Shown: piece by piece, positions 1-32,944 of the stretch
Numbering within the stretch: the stretch's first letter is position 1
How the letters are laid out: each line of letters begins with the position of its first letter
Position numbers and translations under genes: made by a program
DNA from: Stramonita haemastoma
Taxonomy: Eukaryota; Mollusca; Gastropoda; Neogastropoda; Muricidae
Length of the DNA stretch: 45,603 nucleotides
Reading direction: 5' to 3'
Assembly: GCA_030674155.1 (NCBI GenBank)
Contig: CM060326.1
Span: 44,212,374-44,257,976, forward strand
Notes under the pieces: generated by a model
Told to the model about the DNA's origin: nothing
Databases searched by the model: none
Seen by the model: the letters and a program-made list of their open reading frames with translations, nothing else

Positions 1-235
1 CCCCTCCCCTTCCTCCCCCCTCCCCCTTCCTCCCCCCCCTCCCCTTCCTCCCCCCTCCCCCTTCTTTCCCCTCCCTCCCTCTCCCCCTCCCCCCCCTCCC
101 TATCCCCTCTCTTCTATCCCATCTTCTTCCTCTCTTCTTATCCCCTTCCCCTCCTCCCGTCTATCCCATCTCCTCCCCTCTCTACTTATCCCCTCCCCTC
201 CTATCCCATCTCCTCCCCTCTCTACTTATAAATTT
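1..235. repeat. C-rich low-complexity satellite
   Basis: Imperfect short units built from CCCCTCC and CCTATCCCATCTCCTCCCC. The reverse complement resembles the G-rich array at 2240-2870, so the two are probably inverted relatives of one satellite. No gene is seen. Confidence 0.8.
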
Positions 236-364
236 TTATGTTTGAAATAAGTATATCTTGAGACTGGATTGAAAACTGTCATAAGTAGGCTTTTAGCAAA
301 GTGAGGGAGGGGGGTAATTCCAGACCGATGGACCAGAAATAGAGAAAGAGAAATAAACAGACAT

Positions 365-365
<1 letters not shown>

Positions 366-447
<82 letters not shown>

Positions 448-452
448 CACAT
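366..452. repeat. (CA)n microsatellite
   Basis: Nearly perfect CA dinucleotide tract with one interruption. The apparent reading frame across it on the minus strand is a repeat artefact. Confidence 0.95.
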
Positions 453-454
453 AC

Positions 455-1720
455 ACGATTCAAGATTTAATTCCTTTCACCCCTTTTGGGGCATGGAAGA
501 TAACAAACGAATTCAACAATACTAATATTAGTATTATCAATACTAACAGGAACTGAAAAGCAACAATTCATTGCAAAATGATAAACAAACAATATTAAAG
601 ACTCCAGACATTTTAAAGTATATCAATTTCTGTAAAAGACACACTCTACACTTGTGAAAGACAACAAAATGAAATTTCAAGAAAAACCTTCAAATGTTAT
701 GAGCTTTTAGGGAGACAGGAGAAATTTTCAAGATTTACATTTCCACAGACTGCAAAAATCATAACTGGACATGGGTTGAAGAAAATGCTGAGGAATAAAA
801 TCTTATCGTAAATGTTTAAAGTAGGAAACATTCCATGATAAGAATATTTTTTCCCCTAAAACAGACATATTGCATTTTGAACATACTCTTTCTTACCGTG
901 GTATGTTATGGAAACATCCATTCTCAATAGAAAGCTTGTGACAACTGCAACTAAACTTCATAAGGCTGTAAACATACACATCTGGCAGATAAGTTATATA
1001 TTTTTCCATACTAAAATTGGTTTTATAGTTTTTGTACCAAAGGCATCTACTATTATCCCACAGCTCAGCTCTCCATTCATTAACAAACTTTTCTATTAAG
1101 AAGGTTTTGATAATTACATGAACTGGTAGAATTGATAGTTGAACAAAACTGTCTCTCTCACAAAGTCAAATCTGCTGTGCACTAAAATGGTTTATATCTT
1201 TTTTAGCCATGCTGGTTGAATCAGAGATTTTCATGTAAATCTTTCATCCTCTGGTAAACATGTGACATAGCCTTCCAGGATGAAAGTCAAGGGCTACATC
1301 CAGAAACGAACCATTGGAACAGAAATAGACAAGGAGTATCTGCCCCCTTCTCCATATACTAACAAATTTGACATCGTATGCTTTAAACAAAAAACGTATT
1401 TTAAAAAATTTAACTGGAACTTTTTAATTATTACTACGTTTTCATAACCCCAAATTTCACACCCGTACAACAAAACAGGTAAAACAATGTTATCGAACAA
1501 ATCAAGTGTCACATGTATAGGTAGTTCTTTTTGCCATGCAGTCCTTATCAGACTAAGCATGACTTTAGTAGCTTGATTAAGCATTTTCCTTACATTTTGC
1601 AAAACTGCCACTCTCACTGAAAATAATTCCTAGATATTTAAAATAGTTAACAACTTCCAAAGTTTTTCCACCATATATAAACATGTTATAAGATCTTTTT
1701 TGGCAAAATATCATGATTTT

Positions 1721-1722
<2 letters not shown>
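455..1722 (-). mobile_element. Decayed non-LTR retrotransposon (LINE), reverse-transcriptase C-terminal part and 3' tail
   Basis: Read on the minus strand, about 1720-1577 encodes a segment containing VVNYFKYLGIIFSESGSF, typical of the end of the RT domain and thumb of metazoan non-LTR elements. After a frame change, about 1580-1294 encodes LDLFDNIVLPVLLYGCEIWG and LLVYGEGGRYSL. About 1110-760 then encodes a region with NEWRAELWDNSRC, LPDVYVYSLMKFSCSCHKLS and a C-terminal CSKC knuckle, interrupted by stop codons. The frame changes and stops show a dead copy. The 3' tail (about 455-480) shares the 'ccccaaaaggggtgaaagg...atcttgaat' type of ending with the plus-strand fragment near 13285. The clade is not assigned; the 5' end is lost near the (CA)n tract at 1722. 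Confidence 0.8.
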
Positions 1723-1784
<62 letters not shown>

Positions 1785-1812
1785 CACACACACCACACAC
1801 ATGCACACACAT
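1722..1812. repeat. (CA)n microsatellite
   Basis: Perfect and near-perfect CA tract that abuts the 5' side of the LINE remnant. Confidence 0.95.
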
Positions 1813-2239
1813 GTGTGGCTATTTCATATCAATATTACTTCCCCTTCACAGACTATCTTAAACAATTCAATCCCTTTTAATTGTTTAAAGTTGCTCAGTA
1901 GTCCAGATAAAAGTTGCCATATCATGGAAAAGAAGCAACAACTTTTACATGAATTTGTAGGAATTGCTGTTTACCTGTCTTGAGCAAGTACAAGATGAAG
2001 CAAATGATTGTAAATACATATCTTTTTCTTCATTTTCAAATTAATATATAGGAAAATACCTTCAAAGTTTGGAATTGTTTGTTTGATAACATGCCTTCAA
2101 AATTAAATTGCAGTAACTTGAGCCTAGTCAGGAATGGCAGATCTCTACAGGGGTCTCCCCCTAACTTCTAATCCTCTGAGCTTTGGAGGAGATGTGTTGT
2201 CTGTCTTCCTGTGTTTGTGTCTGGAGGAGAGGGAGGAGG
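1813..2239. other. Unassigned AT-rich sequence
   Basis: No exon with convincing splice sites or protein similarity is seen on either strand. It may be more 5' sequence of the adjacent LINE, or the intron upstream of the first visible WDR17 exon. Confidence 0.4.
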
Positions 2240-2865
2240 AGGAGGCCGCCACCACCTCAAGTAGATAGGAAAGGGGGGTGGGGAGGACTGGGGGAGAGAT
2301 AGGCCAGGAGGGGGGATAGGCAGGAGGATGGGGGAGATAGAACAAGGGGTGGGAAGGAGTGGGGGAGAGATAGGACAGGAGGGGGGATAGGCAGGGGGAG
2401 ATAGGACAAGGGGTGGGAAAGAGTGGGGGAGAGATAGGAGAAGGAGTGGGGGAGAGATAGGACAGGAGGGGGGATAGGCAGGGGGAGATAGGACAAGGGG
2501 TGGGAAAGAGTGGGGGAGAGATAGGACAGGAGGGGGGATAGGCAGGAGGGGGGATAGGCAGGGGGAGATAGGCAGGGGGAGATAGGCAGGGGGAGATAGG
2601 ACAGGAGGGGGGATAGGCAGGAGGAGGGGGAGATAGGACAGGAGGGGGGAGATAGGACAGGAGGGGGGATAGGCAGGAGGAGGGGGGGGGATAGGACAGG
2701 AGGGGGGAGATAGGACAGGAAGGGGGATAGGCAGGAGGAGGGGGAGATAGGACAGGAGGGGGGATAGGCAGGAGGAGGGGGGAATAGAACAAGGGGTGGA
2801 GAGGTAGGAGGAGGAGGGAGATAGGACAGGAGGGGGGGATAGGCAGGGGGAGATAGGACTGTACC
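2240..2865. repeat. G-rich minisatellite
   Basis: Array of variable 20-45 bp units of the type GGGGGAGATAGGACAGGAGG and GGGGGGATAGGCAGG, with runs of four to nine G every few bases. It lies in the intron just upstream of the first visible WDR17 exon of the plus-strand copy. The long proline-rich minus-strand frames are artefacts of this array. Confidence 0.9.
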
Positions 2866-2934
2866 ATTTTACTAGTATGAGCACTTCCCATTACCACTGT
2901 CCATACTGTGAATGTCGTGTCTTGCTGTTTTCAG

Positions 2935-8166
<5,232 letters not shown>

Positions 8167-8246
8167 GTACGTATCCTGTTCTTTTTTTATTTCATCACAC
8201 ATTTCACCTGGCTTCTGTGTGAGTCTGTCTGAACATATCTGGTTGT

Positions 8247-9030
8247 AAGTGTAAAGACAAGTCACTTTCAAAGTGTGTTCCAGTAAAGGTAAAGATAAGT
8301 CACTTTCAGTGTGTGTTTTGGTAAATGTAAAGACAAGTCACTTTCAAAGTGTTCTGGTAAATATAGAGACAAGTCACTTTCAAAGGGTGTTTGTAATTGT
8401 ATTTGTATTTGTGCCACTTTCTGTCACAGCAGATTTCTCTGCATGAAATTCGGGCTGCTCTCCCCTGGGAGAGCACATCGCCACAAGTGCAGCGCCTACC
8501 CATTTTGTTTTCTTTCTCCTGTATCCCAATGTATTTGTAACTGTAATGTTTTTGTTTTAAATGTAAAGACAAGTCATTTATAATAGTTCGGGTAAATGTA
8601 GAGACAAGTCATTTTCAAAGGGGTTTTTCTATGAATGTAAAGACAAGTCACTTTCAAAGTGTGTTCTAGAAAATTAAAGACAAGTCACTTTCAAAGGGGT
8701 TTTAGTGAATGAAAAGACAAGTCACTTTCAAAGTGTGTTCTAGTAAAAGAAAGCAAGTCACTTTCAAAGTGTGTTCTAGAAAATGAAAAGGGACAAGTCA
8801 TTTTAAAAGTGTTTTTTGTAAATGTAAAGAAAATCACTTTAAAAGTGTGTTTCTAGTGAATGAAAAGACAAGTCACTTTCAAAGGTGTTCTAGTAAATGA
8901 AAAGCAAGTCACTTTCAATGGTTTAGAAAATGTAAAGACAAGTCACTTTAAAAGTTGTTTAGTAAATGTAAAGAAAAGCCTTTCAAAGGGGGTTCTGTAA
9001 ATTAAAGACAAGTCATTTCAAAGGGGGTTC
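8247..9030. repeat. 38-bp minisatellite (error-rich copy)
   Basis: Units contain AAGACAAGTCACTTTCAAAG. Beyond about 8600 the units lose single bases erratically, while the reverse-complement array at 21820-22620 is regular with a 38-bp period. This points to unpolished sequence near the contig end. Confidence 0.85.
8415..8545 (+). mobile_element. Short dispersed hairpin element
   Basis: Contains GCAGATTTCTCTGCATGAAA followed by the hairpin GCTCTCCCCTGGGAGAGC. Related copies are at 14490-14610, 22340-22465 (inverted arm), 32700-32765, 39325-39400 and 41155-41232. It interrupts the 38-bp minisatellite. It is probably a conserved SINE domain or a small nonautonomous element. Confidence 0.7.
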
Positions 9031-9487
9031 TGGTGGTTTGCTGACGTCACTCTATGTCACAGGTGAAAAATGAAGTGAAATATGTGCCCTTCATGTCTGA
9101 CCTAATATTTTTTGGAACTGCTTGGTTACAACTCAGTCAGAAATAATTGGCTGGGGGATTCATTCATAGATGTAAGCAATTGAAAAAAACTGTATGCCCT
9201 AATTCTTTGTGAGAAAAAGATTTCACACAGAAAACTGAATGCTTCAACGGGTGTTAAAATCTTATGATTTTCTCATATTTTTTTCTGAAATTTTTTTTTG
9301 TTAAGACAAATTGCTTTTATTCATAAAAAAAACTGGGATGGGATTTTATTTGGGGGGAGAACAGAAGTGTCACTGCACTTTGTTTTGATGTTGATGAATC
9401 GGGTAATGCTGAATTTAAATTTGAAAAAAAAACAAATGCTGTGCTTGATGTGTGCCCGTCTGTTGAAAAATCTTTTTAACAGAATTT

Positions 9488-9587
9488 NNNNNNNNNNNNN
9501 NNNNNNNNNNNNNNNNNNNNNNNNNNNNNNNNNNNNNNNNNNNNNNNNNNNNNNNNNNNNNNNNNNNNNNNNNNNNNNNNNNNNNNN
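9488..9587. other. Assembly gap (100 N)
   Basis: Exactly 100 N, a scaffolding placeholder. It separates the end of the plus-strand WDR17 arm from the WDR17 3' exons. Frames drawn across it are meaningless. Confidence 0.99.
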
Positions 9588-9719
9588 TGTCTGTGGGAAA
9601 AAGCAAGGGAGAGAATCAGCCGTCTCAAGTGAGTTAACGATGGAGAAATGGCTGTATGTATAAAAAATATCTGCTATGATGGAGCTAAGAGTTTTTGCCA
9701 GGAATAAAGAGGAGAAAAT

Positions 9720-9957
9720 AGATGTAGTAGTAGAAGAAGAAGGAGAAGGAGAAGAAGGACAAGGAGAAGAAGAAGAAGAAGAAAGGAGGAGGAGGAGAAG
9801 GAGAAGGAGGATGAGAAGGAGAAGGAGGAGAAGGAGGAGGAGGAGGAGGAGGAAGAGGAGAAGGAGAAGGAGGATGAGAAGGAGGAAAAGAAGAAGAAGA
9901 AGAAGAAGAAGAAGAAGAAGAAGAAGAAGAAGAAGAAGAAGAAGAAGAAGAAGAAAA
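9720..9957. repeat. Purine-rich (GAA/GGA)n tract
   Basis: Asymmetric purine tract of GAA and GGA triplets, able in principle to form triplex DNA. It lies in the intron or 3' region beyond the last visible WDR17 exon. Confidence 0.9.
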
Positions 9958-10139
9958 CAAGATTGTTCCAAATGTGAATACTGATTATAGATTTTTAAAA
10001 AAAAAACTATTTTCTGTTAGCAGTATTTCTACTAGACACCTTTGCTGTACTGTGATTATTAAAACAATAGATAAATGAACAACTTGGGGGACTTTTTTCT
10101 GCAAGAGTTTCTATGTGTTACTCTGTATATATTATTTAC

Positions 10140-10140
10140 A

Positions 10141-10197
<57 letters not shown>
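10140..10197. repeat. (CA)n microsatellite
   Basis: CA tract directly adjoining the donor of WDR17 visible exon 18. Confidence 0.95.
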
Positions 10198-10198
<1 letters not shown>

Positions 10199-10200
10199 AC

Positions 10201-27928
<17,728 letters not shown>

Positions 27929-28028
27929 NNNNNNNNNNNNNNNNNNNNNNNNNNNNNNNNNNNNNNNNNNNNNNNNNNNNNNNNNNNNNNNNNNNNNNNN
28001 NNNNNNNNNNNNNNNNNNNNNNNNNNNN
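27929..28028. other. Assembly gap (100 N)
   Basis: Exactly 100 N; cuts the first visible WDR17 exon on the minus strand. Confidence 0.99.
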
Positions 28029-28355
28029 TCCAAGTGGTCAGTGTGACACACAGTCACTGTTTTATGTGGTCAGTGTGACACACAGTCACTGTTCCGTGTG
28101 GTCAGTGTGACACTGTTCCATGTGGTCAGTGTGACACACAGTCACTGTTCCGTGGGGTCATGTGACACTGTTCCATGTGGTTAATGTGACACAGTCGTTG
28201 TTCCATGTGGTCAGTGTGACACACAGTCACTGTTCCATGTGGTCAGTGTGACACAGTCACTGTTCCATGTGGTCAGTGTGACATGCAGTCACTGTTCCAT
28301 ATGGTCAGTGTGACACACAACACTGTTCCATGTGGTCAATATGACACACAGTCAC
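28029..28355. repeat. Minisatellite of about 31 bp
   Basis: Units of TGTTCCATGTGGTCAGTGTG / ACACACAGTCAC, with deletion variants, starting right at the contig edge. Confidence 0.9.
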
Positions 28356-28364
28356 AGGATGAGG

Positions 28365-28515
28365 GATGGCAGATTGGCCAGGTCAGTGGTTACAACATTT
28401 GAACTCTATGATGTGACGGTAACTGAGGGTGCGAGTTTACATCTCTGCTGAGGTGTCTATAAGAGGGTATTATTTCCCATGGAAACAGTCTCCTGTTTTC
28501 ACAGCTGATGTCTAA
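28365..28515 (+). mobile_element. Diverged tRNA-derived SINE
   Basis: Has CAGTGGTTACAACATTTGAA (head-like) and a box B-like remnant GGTGCGAGTTTAC; the 3' end is unclear. Confidence 0.5.
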
Positions 28516-28724
28516 GCTAAGCTGTATTTACTTATGCAAGGTTTTAGAGGAAGGGGATGTTTTGTTTTCAGATACTGAGAGTACTTGTTATGTTTTAAAT
28601 CATTCAAAGTCTGCAGATTCTTACAAGGTTTCACTAAAATAAAATAACTTAACACAGGTTTGGAATGTTTTCTGTGTTTCGAAAAATGAGTCTTGAGTGA
28701 ATGGAATTTCCTCCCCTGTGAAGG

Positions 28725-28826
28725 TGAAACGCACACATGCACGCATGCACGCACCACACATGCATGCATGAACACACACACACACACACACACACAACAC
28801 ACACACACACACACACACACACAACA
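28725..28826. repeat. (CA)n microsatellite
   Basis: CA tract with GCATGCA interruptions. Confidence 0.95.
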
Positions 28827-29046
28827 CATAATTTCAAAGAAAGATGAATCAAAGCACAAATGAACATACCATGCACACATCAACTGTTCAACACATCAGC
28901 CTTGTTTATCCAAAATACTTTTTATTCAAAAAACAAGGAAAAATTGAGTACATAGATCTCAGAAAAAAAAAGTTTTGTGTTCTGTAATACTAAAAGAAAA
29001 AAACATAAAAGAGAGATCAAATGTAATGCTGTTCTCACCCTTCCCC

Positions 29047-29050
<4 letters not shown>

Positions 29051-29130
<80 letters not shown>

Positions 29131-29180
29131 ACACATACACACAACACCACACACACAACACACATACATGTGTATGCACT

Positions 29181-29234
<54 letters not shown>

Positions 29235-29312
29235 TGTGTATGCAGCGCGCACACACACACACACACACATCTGCACCCCTCCCCCCCCCCCCCCACCACC
29301 ACACACACACAA
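29051..29312. repeat. (CT)n then (CA)n microsatellite
   Basis: CT tract switching to CA, with two copies of ATACATGTGTATGCA inside. Confidence 0.95.
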
Positions 29313-29589
29313 ACAGCAAATGTCCAACTAAACTTTATGGCACAAAAATAATGCTGCAAGTTCAGAGCTATACAAAAAATCCCTGTTATTACACATAACC
29401 AAAGGAAAAGCAAAACAACAACAACACAGCAGAGCTGACCACAAGCCCAAGGCAAGAACAGCAGGAAAACAACAAGTGGCATCAAAAGATGCACTACAAA
29501 GAAAAAAAGCACCTTGAGGAAAGGGTTTGTATGGCAAAAGTCTACACCCTCCTGACAAATAGCCAGTCACTTCCAGTTATCACAGCATG

Positions 29590-29591
<2 letters not shown>

Positions 29592-29624
<33 letters not shown>

Positions 29625-29634
29625 CACGCACGCA

Positions 29635-29679
<45 letters not shown>

Positions 29680-29690
29680 ATATATATATT
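29592..29690. repeat. (CA)n/(TA)n microsatellite
   Basis: CA tract with GCACGCACG interruptions ending in TATATATA. Confidence 0.95.
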
Positions 29691-29852
29691 CTGAAGTGAA
29701 ACTGATGACAATATATTTGAACAAGTTTAAAACATCTTTGAACAGGGCTTCTGTCATTTTCTGTGGCACAGTTTTGTCCATGTTGAGCGTAAAAGTCCTT
29801 TTTTTTCTTTTTAATTAATTTAAATGTAGATCATTTTAAAGGTTCTATTATA

Positions 29853-30135
29853 TAGGGGATGGGATAGCTCAGTGGTTAAAAGCACTACCTTTCCCCAAGC
29901 CATTATTAAGCAGTATCAAGTGTGGTTACCAAGTGGATGGGTGACCGTTTATATGCCTTTGCTTCAGTACAGTCCCACAGTTCACCCAGCTGTAAATGGG
30001 TACCTGCCCTCTTGAGGGTCAGGGAAAGTAAAGCAACGAGGGAGAGAAAATGGGAACCGCCCTCAATATGCTCTTCCCTGGAGAAGCTAAGATCTCTGAT
30101 AACTTGCCTCCCTATAACCACATAGGTTCTTTACC
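29853..30135 (+). mobile_element. tRNA/5S chimeric SINE, best full copy
   Basis: Head GGGATAGCTCAGTGGTTAAA is tRNA-like. TTAAGCAGTATCAAGTGTGG and TTACCAAGTGGATGGGTGAC correspond to the end of the 5S rRNA internal control region. The body CAGCTGTAAATGGGTACCTG ... CCCTCTTGAGGGTCAGGG ... AGAAGCTAAGATCTCTGA follows. It ends near CACATAGGTTCTTTACCC. Confidence 0.82.
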
Positions 30136-30589
30136 CTTTTTTTAAAATACAGATATGGATGTACATACTGCAAATATTTTCATACATACATATGCATAAC
30201 ATGTGGAACTGATGACAAATAGTATGTCTAGTGATGTAAAAAAAAAAAAAAAAAGACAAAAGATTGAGGCAGTGGCTGAGTGATCAAAGAGATAAAAAAC
30301 AACAACCAACCGAGATGTAACAGTGTCACTTCATTGCACAATCTGTGCATCACCCACAGTGAATGAAGACATCAGAGCATGTACCGTCAACAGTCAGGCA
30401 ACTTTATTTGCTAAGGAAGTATACAGAACAGATCTTCAATTCTTCATCACTAGTTTTTTTCTGCAGGTGGTCACTAATGGTCAGTGCATCAACATAAATA
30501 GTCTCTGAGCAGTGTTCTCTGACTGGTGATAGTTTCTCCTCATAAGAACACAAAGAAGAAACAACCCTGAAAAGTGCTTTAAGACTCCA

Positions 30590-30965
30590 TGACAGTAATA
30601 GTTAGAAATATTACAATTGATTAAAATATTATTAGCTTTAAAAATTGCTGCTGATAAAAGATGCTACATGTTCAAAAACCGCTACTGATTAAAAAAAAAT
30701 TACAGGTATTTTTTTCAATGCTATATGTTTTAAAATTGCAAATGATGAAAAAGTGCTACATTTAAAAAATTGCCATTGACAAAAAAGGTTCAGCAAAAAA
30801 GGCTGAACAATTGCTACAAATCTAAAGTTGATTGCTACAGATCTTCTATTGCTAAAACAGTACCCCAAAAAGTACTTTAGTTTTGAAGAAAAAAAATGCT
30901 GTGAGTGAAAAAATTGCTAAGACAAAAAAAAAAAGAATTGCTACAGATTTTAAAAAAATTCTGCT
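30590..30965. repeat. A-rich interspersed tandem repeat
   Basis: Irregular units containing AAAAATTGCTAC and TTTAAAAATTGC. No gene is seen in 30300-31290. Confidence 0.6.
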
Positions 30966-31292
30966 ATTTCACATTCAAATGTTGGTTTCAGATTAAAATA
31001 AAAGATATCTAGGACCTGAGTTCACACAATATTGCTTCAACAGCATCAATTTACTACCCACAACACCTCCCTTCTCTCCACCATCCCTCTTTCCCAAAAG
31101 AACCAACATTTCATTTTCTAAGTTCTCAATCTACCCAAAAGCAACATCAAAGTCCAAAAAAATCCCTTCCACATCCACTCTTCTTTCTGTGGCTATGCTC
31201 TCCACAACCCATCACCCTCCTTCTCCCCTTGGTGGTGTAGTCTCAAGGCCACAAGCAGACGACACGTGTCGAGGGTGTCCTAGGAGGAAGCC

Positions 31293-31327
31293 TCACTTCA
31301 GGATCTCTGCTAGATCAGCTCTGGGGC
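31293..31327 (-). CDS. SPATA4: Candidate SPATA4 terminal exon
   Basis: Acceptor attgctttcag, then 35 bp in the right phase encoding PRADLAEILK and a TGA stop at 31295-31293. Chosen by phase and splice-site quality only. Confidence 0.4.
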
Positions 31328-32806
31328 CTGAAAGCAATGAATGCAGTCAGTCCCGGTCAGTGTCCGTCACTTCAACACACAGATCCACGTCTGCTGCTGC
31401 ATGTGTTCTGGCCAATGTCAGTCAGCCAGTCAGAAATCATCTCTGGGTGTGGGACGGGCACTATAGCTGAGTGGTTCAGTCCTTTTGACTTCAATCACAT
31501 GAGTCCTTGGAGTCGTGGGATTGAATCCCGGCAGTGCCTGGCGAATTAAGGGTGGCAATTTTTTTTTTTTTTTTTTTTTTTTTTACAATCTCCCAGGTTA
31601 ACTTCAAGTGCAGACCTGTCAGTGCCTTAACTCCCTTTGTTTATAGACACATGCAGAAGATAAAGTATGCACATTAAAGATCCCATAATTCATATCAGCG
31701 TTTGATGGGTCACGGAAACTTGAACATACCAAGCATGCATCCTCAAAGTGGGATTGCGGCTACCTTCTTGGTGGGAGGAAACAGGTCAGGTCGCATGAGC
31801 AAAATCTCACCATCGGTGAACCTCGGAGCTCTAGCCAAAAAAAAAATCTCCATGTATTCATTCCTGTCAATACTGATAACAGCCTCCCCTCCTCCCTTCC
31901 TTCTTCTCTGACTCCCACCTGGGGCAATGTCTATGCTGCCTCAAGCCCTGCCTCTTTACACACACAAAGAAGGGAGGTGGCAAGATGCTAAGAACGTCAC
32001 TGCCTAACTAGGGAATCTTAAAATTCTGGGTTTGATTCCCAGTCTTGCTCTTTCTTCCCAGTTTGAGAAAAAAATCAAACTGAGTGTCAAAGTCTTTTGG
32101 ATGAGACTATTAACCAAGGTGCACACACAACACCTTGCGCACATATGAAATCCCCATCCCACCTTTTGGAAGAGTAGACCACTTCACACTGGCAGCAAAT
32201 GGATGACAATTTTGGGGGGGGGGGGGGGGGGGTAAAAATGCATGCCACAAGTATGTGTGTTTAGATATCCTTCCTGAAGTTGAAATGTGGCAACTTAAAT
32301 GGTTGGGGAGGGGGGGAGGTACGACACATATGCAAAAATAATCTCACCTTTGGTGAACCTCAGAGTTCTAGCTGAGGAACAAAAATAATTTTTTAAATGA
32401 CAGACAACACTCACAGAGTACTGCCTGCAGCTTGCAGTGCATGAAATAGTGTGTGTTTCAAAATCGCAGTTTTCTCTGCCATTCTGTGACAGACAGACTC
32501 CTCCTCAGTGCTGGAAAAGGTCTGTTAGCCAAGTGTGGGATTACTGCAGGGTGTGTTTTTCACAGTACTCATCTCATCTACAGCATTTAACAGAATGAGA
32601 AATTCTTGGGAAATGATAGCTGTTTGTCTTTAATTAATAGATCTGCTACCATCTTCATTATGAAAAAAAAACCCACCATAAACAACAACAAAACCACAAG
32701 CCAAAATGTCACGCTGAGAAATCTGCTGTGTCATAAAGTGGTACAAAATACAAAATACAAATACACACACAGACACAACACACAGAGACACACACAGGCA
32801 CACACA

Positions 32807-32838
<32 letters not shown>

Positions 32839-32913
32839 ACACACACACACACACACCCACACACACCACATACACACCCACAACACACACACACATACAC
32901 ACCACAACACCCA

Positions 32914-32944
<31 letters not shown>

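Noticed and set aside
2145..2897. A 250-residue proline-rich minus-strand frame
   Set aside because: It exists in two overlapping frames of the G-rich minisatellite with similar composition, which marks a repeat artefact and not a protein.
9298..9971. Frames extending over the N gap
   Set aside because: They contain unknown bases, and the left flank is an error-rich repeat.
29853..30135. Functional tRNA or 5S rRNA gene
   Set aside because: Only partial tRNA-like and 5S-like pieces are present, fused and repeated in many diverged copies with a common body, as in SINEs.
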